A stretch of DNA of 64,000 nucleotides from Phycisphaerales bacterium (GCA_020639115.1 JACKHG010000011.1:62001-126000); one strand, 5' to 3'. Shown: positions 32,221-42,500, numbered from the stretch's first letter. Translations and numbers: made by a program. Notes: generated by a model not told the origin, from the sequence alone.

Positions 32221-35200
32221 TCAAGGTGTGGTTGCAACGGCAGGACGCTCGTCTGCCGGAAGCCGCTGCAAGGTGAGCAGCGCCTCGAGCGCCGCCTCCA
32301 TGTTGCGCAGGGGTTGCGCCGTGGCCCGCGGTTCACCCAGCGTTCCCGTGACCTGCACCTCGAGCAGCTCGCGGGCCATGCCTTCAAGCATCTCCGTCAG
32401 CACCGGCATGTCGGCCCAACGGAACGGGCTCACCGCGATCAGCTCGAGATCGAGCGCTCCCGACGGCAGCACCATCGTGCCGTTGCCGACCAGGGTCAGC
32501 GCCTCGCCCACCAGTTCGATATCCTTGAAGCGCACCTCGTCGCCGACGACGAGCAGGCCCGCGCTGGCCGACTGGAACGCCGACTCCTCCGGTATCGACA
32601 GGTTGAGCACGTGCAACACGGCGAGCAGCAGGGGCAGGCGGTAGAGTTCGGCGTCGCGCACCTGGAGGCGTCCGCCGCCGCGCCGCCCTTGCGAATCTCC
32701 CAATGTGCCCGTCAGGAAGAAACGACCGTCGACGTAACCATGCAGGTTGTCCGGGGCGTGCGCCGTGACGTCCGTGCGCTGCGCCGCGACGAGCCCCTGC
32801 ACGGCGGCCCGCTGCACCGTGGCCTCGAGGCTGTATTCCGTGGCGCCCCGCCCCGCATCCAGGTCCAGCGTCCCGGTCACCGCCCCGCCGTAGAACGTCG
32901 CTGCGAGTTCGTCGAAACGCAGGCGCTTGCCGACGCCGTCGCGCAGCACGCGCCCGGTGAGGTTCGCCAGGGTGTACTTGCCGATCGTCAGCCGGTCGAG
33001 GTGCAGGTCCCCCTTCAGGAATACATCGGCGAGCGTCCGGCGCGCCTCGCCGCCCAACGCGATCCGCCCGCTCATCCCCGACACCTTCACGCCGGCCAGG
33101 AAGCCCACGTCGTACAGCTGCACGTCGCCCGCCAACTGCCATACCGGCGTTCGCGAATCGCCCTCGACGCGCCAGTCGAGCATGCCGTCAAAGACGTCGA
33201 GCGAGCCCTCCGGCGCCAGGTCGTTCCACTGGCGGCGCAGACGCCAGGGCAGCGCCATGCGAACGGCCTCGTCGTCCAGCTTCAATCCGCGCAGCGTGTA
33301 GCGCAGCGCACCGCCGTCAGCGTCCACCTCACCTGCGAGCGACAGCTCGGCGGCGCCGCTGACCGCGCGTACGCCGCGGAGCCACACGCGCTCATCCTCC
33401 ACGACGACGTCGCCCGTGGTAATCCGCCAGGCGAGCGGGAAGGGAGCGTAGGTCACGGTCGCGCCGTCCAGTTCCAGGCGCAGCGTTTGACCCGACGACG
33501 CGCCCATCCGGCGCTCGACGTCGAACCGCCCGCGGATGTCCCAGGGCTCGAGCTGGGCGCGCACGTCGTCGGGCAGGGCCGAGCGCAGCGCTTCGGTCAG
33601 GCGAACCTGCTCGCCGCGGATCGTCACCGCGTTCTCGCCGGTGTCGCCGCGGACGATCCGCCCGCTGGCGCGCACGACGCCGTCGCTCGCGTTGCCGCGC
33701 AGATCGTGCAGCTCGACCGACTGCGGTTGAATCCGCAGCGAACCGCTCAGGCCCGTGACGGGCAGGGGGAATTTCTCCGGGCACAGATCGACATCCGCAA
33801 CCGTGGCGTCGATGTCATACACGACCTCGCCGTCGCAATCGGTGAGGTTTACCGCAACCGCGGCCTCACCCTGGGCGTGCAGTTCGGCGACTTCCGCGCG
33901 ACCCGCAGGCGGCAAGGCGTTGAGCAGCGTGTCGTCCAGCGGCAGCGCGTCGGCGGTGAGCGTCAGGTCGAGCTGCTCGAGTCCCGCCGGCGAAGCGCGC
34001 ACCAGGCCGGCGGCGGTCAACGCGCCGTCGCCGCAGGAACCGCGCACGTCGACGACCTCGAAGGTGTCCCCGTCGATGCGTACGCGCCCGCGCAGGTCGC
34101 GCAGCGGATAGGGAAATCCAACGAACTCCGCGTCCACGCCGAGCAGTTCCGCGTCAATCCCCACGGTCCAGGGACCCGGTTCATCCTCCGTCTCCGGTCG
34201 CGACATGGTGACCGCGATGTCCGCGCGCCCGCGTGGTGCGAACTCCTCCCAGGTGTGGCGATGCCGCCCGGATATCGCGGTGCAAAGGTCGCTGTCCAGC
34301 GCCACACCCAACCCCTCCACATGCAGCGTGGCGGCGCTGTGCCTGCTCAGTTCACCGAACCAGCCCTCCGCACTGATGGCCCCCTCGCCATGGCGCCCGG
34401 TGAGCCCGTGGATAAACACGCCGTCGGAGGTCAGCTCCAGCGTGCCGCGCACGTCGTCCACGCGATAGGGAAACATGCGTATGGTCACGTCACCGCCGCG
34501 GGCTTGGATCAGCGCGTGCTGCAACTCGATCCCGGCGTCAGCGCCCGGCGCCTTGCTCAGCGTCGCCGTGACGTCCACCCGGCCGTGCGGATCGAAGTCG
34601 CGGTAGAAGTGCCGCATACGCCGCCAGCGATTGACGAAACGCGCCTCCCAGGGCCGCTCCGCATCGTCCCAATGCGGCAGCGTCAGACCCTCCACGTCCG
34701 CCTCGATCTGAAAGCCGAGCTCCGCGAAACGCTTGTCGCGACTCACATCGCCCGCCATGTGCCCGCGCAGGCGGCAGCGGGCATCACCCAGGTAGCCGGA
34801 CAGGTCAGCCGATGCTCCGGTTTCATCCACCGCCACACGCCCGGACACGTCCTCCAGACGAATGAAACGCTTCTCCGGAGGCAGCGCATCCTCCTCCGCC
34901 GCCACCGGCACCGAGAGCCGCGCGCTTTCAAACTCCATCGTCAGCCGGTTGCTCGCCTCAGCCGCCCCTCGAAAGCCCAATGCAAAATCCACGATGCGAA
35001 ACTGCCCCCGAACACCGAGCAGATCGATCCAGCGGCCCGCCTGCGGCTCCGTCGCCTCGATCGCCAGCGACGCCGCCTCCAGCGACAACCAGGGCGCCCC
35101 GCTCTCGTCCTCGTCCTCCACGATGCCGCGACGCAAGTCGATCGCAAAGCGCCCCTGGCTCCGCCGGTCGGTCTGCGCCCGCCACGCGACGACGTAACGC

Positions 35201-35823
35201 CGGTGCGCGTCGGGCGTCGCGGTCAGCGAGAGCGCGACGTCCTCGACAGCCGGACTGCCGGGGTCCGTGTTCGCATACATCAGCAGGTGGGCGTCGCGCA
35301 CGCGCAGCACGGGCAGTTGGCGCAGTCCCGGCCGCCCTTCCGCCGCGGGCGCACGGAGCGCACGCTGAATGTTGAATTTCCCCGAGTCCGCGGCGTAGCG
35401 CGCCAGGCAGACCGGCCGCGTAGCGACGACTTCGTTCACCGTGACGCGGCCCACCAGCAGGTCGAGCGGATCGTGCTGCAACCACATCCCGTCGATACTG
35501 AGCAGCGAGGGCCGGCCCGGGCCGCCGTCCGGATCCGCCACCTGCACGTCGGTGAGCTGGATGCCCGTCGTCAGCGAGAATTCGACCGAACCGATCGTCA
35601 CCGGGGTGGAGAAAAACTGCTGCACGTAGGCCTGCGTAAGGCGCTTGATCCGCGCCGGATCCGTCAGCACGCGATAACCGACGAGCATGATCAGGGCCAA
35701 CGCCAACACCAGCCGCGGCAGCCAGCGCCGCAACCAGCCCACGCGCACACGTCCGCGCCGGCTGCGCCGGTTACGCCGCGGCTTTCGCTCGGGCGCCGGG
35801 GATGGGAATTCCGTCTGCGTCAC
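32221..35823 (-). CDS. AsmA-like large envelope protein
   Basis: 1200 residues. A basic N-terminus and one membrane helix (LRRWLPRLVLALALIMLVGY, about 32-52) anchor a very long beta-rich exported part. The first mature segment (VTIGSVEFSLTTGIQLTDVQV) is the AsmA/DUF748-type start, and repeated LRGEARCDG-like strands plus a C-terminal region (LLLAVLHVLNLSIPEESAFQSASAGLLV...LVGNGTMVLPSGALDLELI) match AsmA C-terminal domains. Such proteins bridge the periplasm and are linked to lipid transport. GTG 35823 overlaps the stop of the upstream glycosyltransferase gene by 4 bases; the two are translationally coupled. Confidence 0.85.
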   Translation of the reverse strand: MTQTEFPSPAPERKPRRNRRSRRGRVRVGWLRRWLPRLVLALALIMLVGYRVLTDPARIKRLTQAYVQQFFSTPVTIGSVEFSLTTGIQLTDVQVADPDGGPGRPSLLSIDGMWLQHDPLDLLVGRVTVNEVVATRPVCLARYAADSGKFNIQRALRAPAAEGRPGLRQLPVLRVRDAHLLMYANTDPGSPAVEDVALSLTATPDAHRRYVVAWRAQTDRRSQGRFAIDLRRGIVEDEDESGAPWLSLEAASLAIEATEPQAGRWIDLLGVRGQFRIVDFALGFRGAAEASNRLTMEFESARLSVPVAAEEDALPPEKRFIRLEDVSGRVAVDETGASADLSGYLGDARCRLRGHMAGDVSRDKRFAELGFQIEADVEGLTLPHWDDAERPWEARFVNRWRRMRHFYRDFDPHGRVDVTATLSKAPGADAGIELQHALIQARGGDVTIRMFPYRVDDVRGTLELTSDGVFIHGLTGRHGEGAISAEGWFGELSRHSAATLHVEGLGVALDSDLCTAISGRHRHTWEEFAPRGRADIAVTMSRPETEDEPGPWTVGIDAELLGVDAEFVGFPYPLRDLRGRVRIDGDTFEVVDVRGSCGDGALTAAGLVRASPAGLEQLDLTLTADALPLDDTLLNALPPAGRAEVAELHAQGEAAVAVNLTDCDGEVVYDIDATVADVDLCPEKFPLPVTGLSGSLRIQPQSVELHDLRGNASDGVVRASGRIVRGDTGENAVTIRGEQVRLTEALRSALPDDVRAQLEPWDIRGRFDVERRMGASSGQTLRLELDGATVTYAPFPLAWRITTGDVVVEDERVWLRGVRAVSGAAELSLAGEVDADGGALRYTLRGLKLDDEAVRMALPWRLRRQWNDLAPEGSLDVFDGMLDWRVEGDSRTPVWQLAGDVQLYDVGFLAGVKVSGMSGRIALGGEARRTLADVFLKGDLHLDRLTIGKYTLANLTGRVLRDGVGKRLRFDELAATFYGGAVTGTLDLDAGRGATEYSLEATVQRAAVQGLVAAQRTDVTAHAPDNLHGYVDGRFFLTGTLGDSQGRRGGGRLQVRDAELYRLPLLLAVLHVLNLSIPEESAFQSASAGLLVVGDEVRFKDIELVGEALTLVGNGTMVLPSGALDLELIAVSPFRWADMPVLTEMLEGMARELLEVQVTGTLGEPRATAQPLRNMEAALEALLTLQRLPADERPAVATTP

Positions 35824-37046
35824 GACGCGACCCCGTTGGCGCCCCGCCCGCCGCGAAGCCGGGACCAGACCCACGCCGCCCCCAGCCCAGCCAGCACCGC
35901 GAGCGCCGGCAGCGCGACGAGTCGATAGCGCACGCTCCCCACGAACACGCTGTGCAGCACGCACACGCACAACGCCGGGAGCAGCAATCCCAGGATTGTG
36001 ACCGCATCGCGCCGCCGCGACCAGATCCCCAGCAGGATCAGCACGTAGAGCGGCACGTACCACCCCGCGAACACGATCTGCATCGTGCGCGAGGAGAGAT
36101 CGGCTGCGTTCAGGACGGGGCTCCACGTCCGCGCCAGCTTCACCGGCGCCAGGGCGACGATGCGCCACGGATCCTGCGCGATTTCGCGGCGGGCAGCGCC
36201 GCGGAAGTGGGCATCCCACGCCCACTCGTCGAGGGCGCGCACCTGCGGGCTGTTCTTGATGTCCGCCAGATCGCTGGCGCCCGTCGCGCCGGGGCGCACG
36301 CCATCATAGAGCGATATGCCGCCCCGCGTGGTGAACCACACGCGGTGCCCCAGGAGCCGCTCGTTGCGCAGCATCCAGGGAACGAGGGCCAGCACGACAA
36401 TCAACGCGACAGCAGCCGATCCAAGAAGCGCTTGGCGGTCGCGCCGCACCAGCAGCAGAAATACCAGCAGTGCCGCCACAAAGAGCACCGACGCTTCACG
36501 CGCGTAAACCGCCAGCACCGCCAGCACCGCGACAGCCCCCCAGCGCGGCACGGACGATCGGGTGCGCGCAGTCAACGGCCACGCCGCCAGCCACAGCCCC
36601 GCCAGCGCGGTGACCGCGAGGGTCTCCGATAGGAGCAGCGACGCGCTGCCGATGAGCGTCGGATCGAGCGCCACGACCAGGCCCGCGACCCATCCGGGCG
36701 CCCCCACCCGGCTCGCCAACAGGCAGGCGAGGCTCGCCGCCAGCGCACCGATGACCCACTGGGCAGCGCGGGCGCCGCGGTAACCGTCGAACAGGGCGAG
36801 CAGCGCGGGGTACAGCGGCATGCGTTCAGCCCGGTGGCCGAATTCTCCTACCAAGCCGTCGCCCGCCGCGAGCGAGCGCGACAGCGTCCAGTACCACTGC
36901 TCGTCGTCATAGGCGAGGCCGCCGCCCCGGACAAGGCCGTAGCCCGCCCGCGCCGCCAGCGCGATCAGGAAGACAGCGATCATGGTTTTCCAGGGGACGC
37001 GGTTGGAAAGAGGACGGCTCGGCGGGATGGCTGGGGCCTCATTCAT
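35820..37046 (-). CDS. ArnT/GT39-like polyprenyl-linked glycosyltransferase
   Basis: 408 residues with about ten hydrophobic helices. After the first helix comes GGGLAYDDEQWYWTLSRSL, the loop with the DD/DE acidic pair typical of the GT-C family (PMT/ArnT). HRAERMPLYPALLALF resembles the second conserved loop. Transfers a sugar from a polyprenyl phosphate donor at the outer face of the inner membrane; acceptor unknown. The start (ATG 37046) overlaps the tilS stop by 8 bases, and the stop overlaps the AsmA-like gene, so the three form one operon. Confidence 0.82.
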   Translation of the reverse strand: MNEAPAIPPSRPLSNRVPWKTMIAVFLIALAARAGYGLVRGGGLAYDDEQWYWTLSRSLAAGDGLVGEFGHRAERMPLYPALLALFDGYRGARAAQWVIGALAASLACLLASRVGAPGWVAGLVVALDPTLIGSASLLLSETLAVTALAGLWLAAWPLTARTRSSVPRWGAVAVLAVLAVYAREASVLFVAALLVFLLLVRRDRQALLGSAAVALIVVLALVPWMLRNERLLGHRVWFTTRGGISLYDGVRPGATGASDLADIKNSPQVRALDEWAWDAHFRGAARREIAQDPWRIVALAPVKLARTWSPVLNAADLSSRTMQIVFAGWYVPLYVLILLGIWSRRRDAVTILGLLLPALCVCVLHSVFVGSVRYRLVALPALAVLAGLGAAWVWSRLRGGRGANGVAS

Positions 37047-38490
37047 CCAGGTACCGCGCCCGCACACGCAGGACCTCGCGGGTGATCCGCGTGAGCTTGG
37101 CGCGCTCGTCGATGCGGTAACCGATGATCCAGATCGGACCGAGCTGGTCGCAGAGGACCGCGACGCGCTCGCGATCTCCCGGCACGATCTTCTCGTCGCT
37201 CAGGAAATCCGCCACTTTCTTGGATCCCGGGGCTCCCAGCGGCCAGAAGCGGTCGCCGGGCTGGCGGCTGCGGACCACGAGCGGCGGATGGATGTTGTCG
37301 AGGTCGAGCCATTCCTCGAAGCGGTCGCGGTTGTGCAGGTGTTCGCCGAGTTCTCCCGGGCCGATCCGCTCGAGGTCGCACTCGATCTCGATGCGGCGCA
37401 GCGGAAGCACCGTCCGGCCGGGCAGGTGGATGGCGACCTGCTCGGCGATGGCCTCGCGCGGTTCGTCCGTGGGCATGGAGAACACCAGGCGGTTGTAGAC
37501 GAGCTGTGCGGTCATGCCGCCGGGCAGGGTGATCTGCTTGCCGGAGATCTGCTCCGCGACGAGGTCGGTGACGCTCTTGAGGTGGCCGAAGGTGAGGTCC
37601 TGCTCGCCGAGGTCGAAGCGTCCGATCGCGTGGCGCACGAGTTCGGCCTGCACGATACGGCCCTTGCGGGCGAGCGCGGAAGCGTTGAGCACGAGTTCCT
37701 GGTCGGTGCGGCTGATGATCAGCGAGCGGAAGGTCTTCTCCACGGTTTCGCGGATGTACTGCTCGACCCAGCGGGCCTGCTCAGCCAAGCGGAGCAGCGC
37801 GTCGCGCACCTGCGGGTTGTAGTCCGCCTCGAGGCGGGGCAGCAGTTCGTTGCGGATGCGGTTGCGCGTGCCGTCGTGCGAGGCGTTGGTCTCGTCCTCG
37901 CAGTAGGCGATGCCTTCGTCCCCGAGGTAGCGGAGGATGTCGCCGCGGCCGATGTTGAGCAGCGGCCGGACCACCGTGATGGCGGAACCGCGCTGGGCTG
38001 TCCGTCGCGGCGCGATGCCCGCGACCCCGCGCAGGCCGGTGCCGCGGATGATGCGGTGCAGCACCGTCTCGGCGTTGTCGTCGGCGTGGTGGCCGAGGGC
38101 GATGACCTGCGCGCCCTGCGCCGCGCAGACGCGCTGATAAAACGCGTAGCGTTCGCGCCGGGCGAGTTCCTCGACCGATCCGCCCTGGATGGCCTGCAGT
38201 TTGGGAATATCGCAGCGCTCGATGATGCACGGCAGGGCCATGGCGTCGGCAGCCGCCGCCACGAAGGCCGCGTCGGCGTCGGCGTCGTGGCCGCGCAGCC
38301 CGTGGTGCAGGTGGGCCATGCTGATGTCGAGCGTGTAGCCGTGCTCGCGGTTCAGGCCCAGCAGCACGTGCAGCAGGGCCATCGAGTCCGGACCGCCGGA
38401 GATGCCCGCGACCAGCCGGGCATCGCGGGCGAAGAGCTCCTGCTCCGCCACGAACTGTGCAACGCGCTTGACCAGTGCGGAACCGGGCAC
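37039..38490 (-). CDS. tilS: tRNA(Ile)-lysidine synthase
   Basis: 483 residues with a GTG start at 38490 preceded by TGAGGA. The ATP-pyrophosphatase motif SGGPDSMALLHVL near residue 30 and the HLHHGLRGHDADAD and GHHADDNAETVLHRIIRGTGLRGV blocks are diagnostic. TilS adds lysine to C34 of tRNA-Ile(CAU). The C-terminal third (PLRRIEIECDL..., RQPGDRFWPLGAPGSKKVADFLSD) is the TilS substrate-binding domain. First gene of the tilS / glycosyltransferase / AsmA-like operon. Confidence 0.95.
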   Translation of the reverse strand: MPGSALVKRVAQFVAEQELFARDARLVAGISGGPDSMALLHVLLGLNREHGYTLDISMAHLHHGLRGHDADADAAFVAAAADAMALPCIIERCDIPKLQAIQGGSVEELARRERYAFYQRVCAAQGAQVIALGHHADDNAETVLHRIIRGTGLRGVAGIAPRRTAQRGSAITVVRPLLNIGRGDILRYLGDEGIAYCEDETNASHDGTRNRIRNELLPRLEADYNPQVRDALLRLAEQARWVEQYIRETVEKTFRSLIISRTDQELVLNASALARKGRIVQAELVRHAIGRFDLGEQDLTFGHLKSVTDLVAEQISGKQITLPGGMTAQLVYNRLVFSMPTDEPREAIAEQVAIHLPGRTVLPLRRIEIECDLERIGPGELGEHLHNRDRFEEWLDLDNIHPPLVVRSRQPGDRFWPLGAPGSKKVADFLSDEKIVPGDRERVAVLCDQLGPIWIIGYRIDERAKLTRITREVLRVRARYLDE

Positions 38491-38563
38491 GGGAATATCC
38501 TCAGAGGTGAAGACTGAGCTGCGGCTCCGTCACGGTGCCGGTCTGCCCGCTCGGCCATTCCTG

Positions 38564-39976
38564 TCAGTGCGCCGGGGCGCTGCCCGGCAGCGAGATCAGG
38601 TCCGCGACCTCGCCCAGCAATTCCGACGTCGTGGGATGCGGATGCACGGTCAGCGAAATGTCCGTGGCGACAGCCCCCATCTCGATGGCCAACGCCGCCT
38701 CCGCGATCATCTCGCCCACGTGCGGACCGGTGAGCCCGACGCCCAGTACGCGCTGTGTGTCCGCCGCGCAGATCATCTTGGTCAGGCCATCGGTCCGGCC
38801 GATCGCCGTGGCCCGGCCCGAAGCCGCCCACTGCATCTTCTTCACGACCACGTCGATGCCCTTGGCCTTGGCCTCCGCCTCGGTGAGCCCGACCCACGCG
38901 ACCTCCGGATCGGTGAACACGACTGCGGGAATGCAGCGCGCCTCGAAGACCGTCTGGTCACCGGCGAGAATGTCGGCGACCACCTTGCCCTCCGCCATCG
39001 CCTTGTGGGCCAGCATGGGGTCACCGATGATGTCGCCGATCGCGTAGACGCGGGAATTGGTCGTCCGCAACTGGTCGTCGACCTTGATGAAACCCCGGTC
39101 GGTGAGTTCGATCCCGGCCTTGGCCACGTCAAGCTGATCGCCGTTGGGCCGCCGCCCCACCGCCACCAGCACCTGCTCGAAGCTCTTGCGCTCGGGGATG
39201 TTCTTGCCCTCGAAGCTGACTTCGACCGCGCCCTTCTTCTCCTTCATGCCGGTGACGCGGGTCTCGAGCGCAATCTCGGCGAACTGCTTCTCCAGCCGCT
39301 TGATCAGCGGACGGGCCAGGTCGGGGTCGCAGCCCGCCAGCAGCGCGGGCAGCATCTCGACGACCGTGACGGCTGATCCGAGCGCGGCGAGCACCGTGCC
39401 CAACTCGAGCCCGATGTAGCCGCCGCCGACGACCAGCGCGTTCTTGGGAATGCTCTCCAGCTTGAGCGCGCCGGTGGAGTTCACCACGCGCGGGCTGTCG
39501 ATCTGGATGCCGCGCAGCTCCACCGGCCGCGAACCCGCGGCGACGATGCAGCGCTTGAAGCGGATCCGCTGCACATCGCTATCGCTGAGCGTAACGTGCC
39601 GGGCATCCTCGAATTTCGCGGTGCCGCGAACGACGTCCACCTTGAGGCGCTTGGCCGTCCCCCCGAGCCCCTTGGAGAGCTTGGCGATGACGTCGCCCTT
39701 CCACTTGTTGACGCCGTCGAGGTGGATCTTCGGCTTGGCGAACTCGACCCCCAGGTCGCGGGCGTGCTCCGGAATGTTAAGCAGTTCCGCAACGTACAGC
39801 AGCGTCTTCGACGGGATGCACCCGCGATGCAGACACACGCCGCCGAGGGCGTCGCCGGCCTCGACGATGGTGGTCTTGATGCCGCGCTGCGCCGCGCGGA
39901 ACGCCGCCGTGTAACCGCCCGGTCCGCCGCCGATGACGAGCAGGTCCGTCTCCTGCGTGAATTCGCCCACAACCAT
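38564..39976 (-). CDS. lpdA: Dihydrolipoyl dehydrogenase (E3)
   Basis: 470 residues. FAD fold LVIGGGPGGYTAAFRAAQ at residue 13, redox disulfide GGVCLHRGCIPSK (Cys48, Cys53), NAD fold ALVVGGGYIGLELGTVLAALG, and the C-terminal His-Glu pair in VHPHPTTSELL. Reoxidises the lipoamide of the E2 encoded next to it. Last gene of the pyruvate dehydrogenase operon, 36 bp after E2. Confidence 0.97.
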   Translation of the reverse strand: MVVGEFTQETDLLVIGGGPGGYTAAFRAAQRGIKTTIVEAGDALGGVCLHRGCIPSKTLLYVAELLNIPEHARDLGVEFAKPKIHLDGVNKWKGDVIAKLSKGLGGTAKRLKVDVVRGTAKFEDARHVTLSDSDVQRIRFKRCIVAAGSRPVELRGIQIDSPRVVNSTGALKLESIPKNALVVGGGYIGLELGTVLAALGSAVTVVEMLPALLAGCDPDLARPLIKRLEKQFAEIALETRVTGMKEKKGAVEVSFEGKNIPERKSFEQVLVAVGRRPNGDQLDVAKAGIELTDRGFIKVDDQLRTTNSRVYAIGDIIGDPMLAHKAMAEGKVVADILAGDQTVFEARCIPAVVFTDPEVAWVGLTEAEAKAKGIDVVVKKMQWAASGRATAIGRTDGLTKMICAADTQRVLGVGLTGPHVGEMIAEAALAIEMGAVATDISLTVHPHPTTSELLGEVADLISLPGSAPAH

Positions 39977-40012
39977 GCGTGCCGCCCTCTGTGCTGAATT
40001 TCCCAGGAGTCG

Positions 40013-41407
40013 TCACTGCACCAGCAGCAGTGCCGGATTGGACAGGTACGTTACCACGTCGTTGAGGAACCGCGCCGCCTGCGCGCCGTCGGTGGCCCGG
40101 TGATCGAACGACAGGCTCAGCGGCAGGATCTTCCGCCGCACGACGCGATCGCCGTCCAGCGCGAGCCGCTCCTGCGTCCGGCCCACGCCCAGGATCGCCA
40201 CCTCGGGATGATTGATCACCGGCGTGCCGTACACGCCGCCGATCGCGCCGTAGTTGGTCACCGTGAACGTGCCGCCGCGCAGCTCGTCAATGGTGAAATC
40301 CACGTTGCGCACCTTCTGGGCGACGCGGCCGAGTTCCTGGGCGATCCCCGTGATGCTGAGCTGGTCCACGTTGCGCATCACCGGAACGACCAGCCCGCGG
40401 GGACTGTCCACCGCGATGCCGATGTTGATGTATTCCTTGTAGACGATCTGCTCCGCCTCGCTGTCAAACGTGGCGTTGAACACCGGATGCTCCCGCAGAC
40501 AGTGTGCCAGCGTGCGCAGCAGGAAGGCCATGCTGGTGATCCGCGGACCGCCCTCGCCGCGCGCCTTGAGGCCCGCACGCAGCTCCTCGAGCACCGTCAC
40601 GTCCGCATCATCGGTCTGCGTCACGTGCGGAATGGTCGAGACGCTCTTGACCATCTGCCGCGCGATCGTCTTGCGGATCTGCGAGAGACTCTGCCGCTTG
40701 ATCTTTCCCCAATTGTCCTTGTCGACCTGCCCCTCGAGCTTGCCGAAGGTGACCGCCGGCGGCGCGGGCACGCGGGCGGGTGCGCTGGGCCGCCCCGGAG
40801 CCGGGGCCCCGCCGATCGCCGCCTCCACGTCGCTCTGCAGCACGCGTCCGCCGGGCCCGCTGCCCGTCAGCGCGTCGATGTCCACGCCGTTCTCGCGGGC
40901 GAACTTGCGGACCGCCGGGGCAGCCGCCGCCCGCGTCCGCTGCGGCCCACCGGGCGTGGACTCGTCGACGTCGCGTGCCGGCGGTTCGGGGGTAGCCTTC
41001 GTCTTGCGCGCCGCCGCCGCGTCGTCGTCATCATCATCCGCCGGCTGAGCCTTCGTGCGTTTGCGCTCGGGCTCCTCGACCTGCGGTGCCTGCTGTTTGG
41101 CGGACTTGCCGGATGATTCGCTCTTCTTGGCTGGTTTCTCGGCCTTGGCGGGCTTCTCGTCAGCGCCGCCGTCGCCGTCAAAGGTGACCAGCGTCTGGCC
41201 GACCGCGACGGTTTCGCCCTCCTTCACGTGGATCTTGGAGGCGACACCCGCCACCGGTGAGGGAATCTCCACCGCGGCCTTGTCGGTTTCAACCTCCAGG
41301 ATCGCCTGATCCTCGGCGACCTCATCGCCCTCCGCCACCAGGATGCGCACGATCTGGCCTTCGGTGATGCCCTCGCCCAGATCGGGCAGCTTGAACTCGC
41401 TTGCCAT
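40013..41407 (-). CDS. pdhC: Pyruvate dehydrogenase E2, dihydrolipoyl acetyltransferase
   Basis: 464 residues. One lipoyl domain (1-80) with the lipoylated Lys in EVETDKAAVEIPSP; a long Lys/Asp/Pro/Ala linker with a run of acidic residues; a peripheral subunit-binding domain at about 160-200 (VRKFARENGVDIDALTGSGPGGRV); and the catalytic core ending SFDHRATDGAQAARFL with the active-site His and Asp. The context with E1 alpha, E1 beta and E3 makes pyruvate the likely substrate, although branched-chain 2-oxoacid is not excluded by sequence alone. Confidence 0.95.
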   Translation of the reverse strand: MASEFKLPDLGEGITEGQIVRILVAEGDEVAEDQAILEVETDKAAVEIPSPVAGVASKIHVKEGETVAVGQTLVTFDGDGGADEKPAKAEKPAKKSESSGKSAKQQAPQVEEPERKRTKAQPADDDDDDAAAARKTKATPEPPARDVDESTPGGPQRTRAAAAPAVRKFARENGVDIDALTGSGPGGRVLQSDVEAAIGGAPAPGRPSAPARVPAPPAVTFGKLEGQVDKDNWGKIKRQSLSQIRKTIARQMVKSVSTIPHVTQTDDADVTVLEELRAGLKARGEGGPRITSMAFLLRTLAHCLREHPVFNATFDSEAEQIVYKEYINIGIAVDSPRGLVVPVMRNVDQLSITGIAQELGRVAQKVRNVDFTIDELRGGTFTVTNYGAIGGVYGTPVINHPEVAILGVGRTQERLALDGDRVVRRKILPLSLSFDHRATDGAQAARFLNDVVTYLSNPALLLVQ

Positions 41408-41467
41408 GCGACAATCTCCGAAACGCGTCGGCGCGGCTGACGGACCGCTGCGCCGCTCCCGCCGACG

Positions 41468-42448
41468 TCAGAATGCCAGCACCTCGCGGGCGGCGCCGAC
41501 GATGCGGTCACTGCTCGGCAGGTGCGCCCGCTCGCGGGCAAAGTAGGGGAATAGTACGTCGTAGGCCGTAACCCGTCGAATGGGGGCGCACAGGTGCTCG
41601 ATTCCGCTCTCGGCCACGCGGGCGGAGACCTCAGCCCCCACACCGCAGCGCCGCGGCGCCTCGTGGATCACCACCAGGCGGCCGGTCTTCTCGACCGAAT
41701 TGAGAATCGTCGCCGTATCCATCGGCGCGATGCTCAGCAGGTCGATCACCTCGGCGGAAACGCCGTCGAGGTCGGCGAGATCGTCGGCCGCCTCCTCGGC
41801 GGCGCGGACCATGGCGCCGTAGGCCACGAAAGTGATGTCGCTGCCCTCCCGCACGATCCGCGCCTTGCCGATCGGCAGCGCCTCCGGCTCGTCGGGAACC
41901 TCCTCACGCATGGCGCGGTAGACCGCCTTCGGTTCGTAGAAGATGACCGGGTCGGGATCGAAGATCGCCGCACGCAACAGCGCCCGCGCCGTCCGCGGCG
42001 TCGAGGGAATCACCACCTTGAGCCCCGGCGTGTGCGCGTAGTACGCCTCGCGCGACTCGCTGTGGTGCTCGATCGCGCGGATCCCCGCGCCGTAGGGCAT
42101 GCGGATCACCATCGGCAGACTGTAGCGCCCGCGGGTGCGGTTGCGAAAACGCGAAACGTGCCCCTCGACCTGGTGAAACGCCTGGTAGGCAAATCCCGAA
42201 AACTGCATCTCGGCGACGGGCCGCAGCCCGTACAGCGCCATGCCGACCGCCGCCCCCGCGATCGCCGCTTCCGCCACCGGCGTGTCGATCACGCGGTCGT
42301 GCCCGAATTCCTCGAGCAGCCCCTCGGTGACGCGGAACACGCCGCCGTCCTGGCCGATGTCCTCGCCCAGCAGCACGACGTCAGCGTCCTCGCGCAGCGC
42401 CTCGGACAGCGCCAGGTTCAACGCCTTGACCATCGTCAACATCGCCAT
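41468..42448 (-). CDS. pdhB: Pyruvate dehydrogenase E1 component, beta subunit
   Basis: 326 residues. MVKALNLALSEALREDADVVLLGEDIGQDGGVFRVTEGL is the E1 beta N-terminus with the TPP-contacting Glu; VIRMPYGAGIRAIEHHSESREAYYAHTPGLKVV and IGKARIVREGSDITFVAYG are conserved blocks. ATG 42448 gives the family length. AGGAG lies about 12 bases upstream. It starts 52 bp after the E1 alpha stop. Confidence 0.95.
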   Translation of the reverse strand: MAMLTMVKALNLALSEALREDADVVLLGEDIGQDGGVFRVTEGLLEEFGHDRVIDTPVAEAAIAGAAVGMALYGLRPVAEMQFSGFAYQAFHQVEGHVSRFRNRTRGRYSLPMVIRMPYGAGIRAIEHHSESREAYYAHTPGLKVVIPSTPRTARALLRAAIFDPDPVIFYEPKAVYRAMREEVPDEPEALPIGKARIVREGSDITFVAYGAMVRAAEEAADDLADLDGVSAEVIDLLSIAPMDTATILNSVEKTGRLVVIHEAPRRCGVGAEVSARVAESGIEHLCAPIRRVTAYDVLFPYFARERAHLPSSDRIVGAAREVLAF

Positions 42449-42500
42449 GCCGCGTCTCGACTCCTGTAGACCGATCGTGCCCGCGCGCCACGGCACCAAT

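Noticed and set aside
32113..35928. A 1271-codon open frame on the plus strand across the AsmA-like gene
   Set aside because: It is antisense to a gene with clear AsmA features, and its translation is rich in Arg/His/Pro/Gln low complexity. It is an artefact of high G+C.
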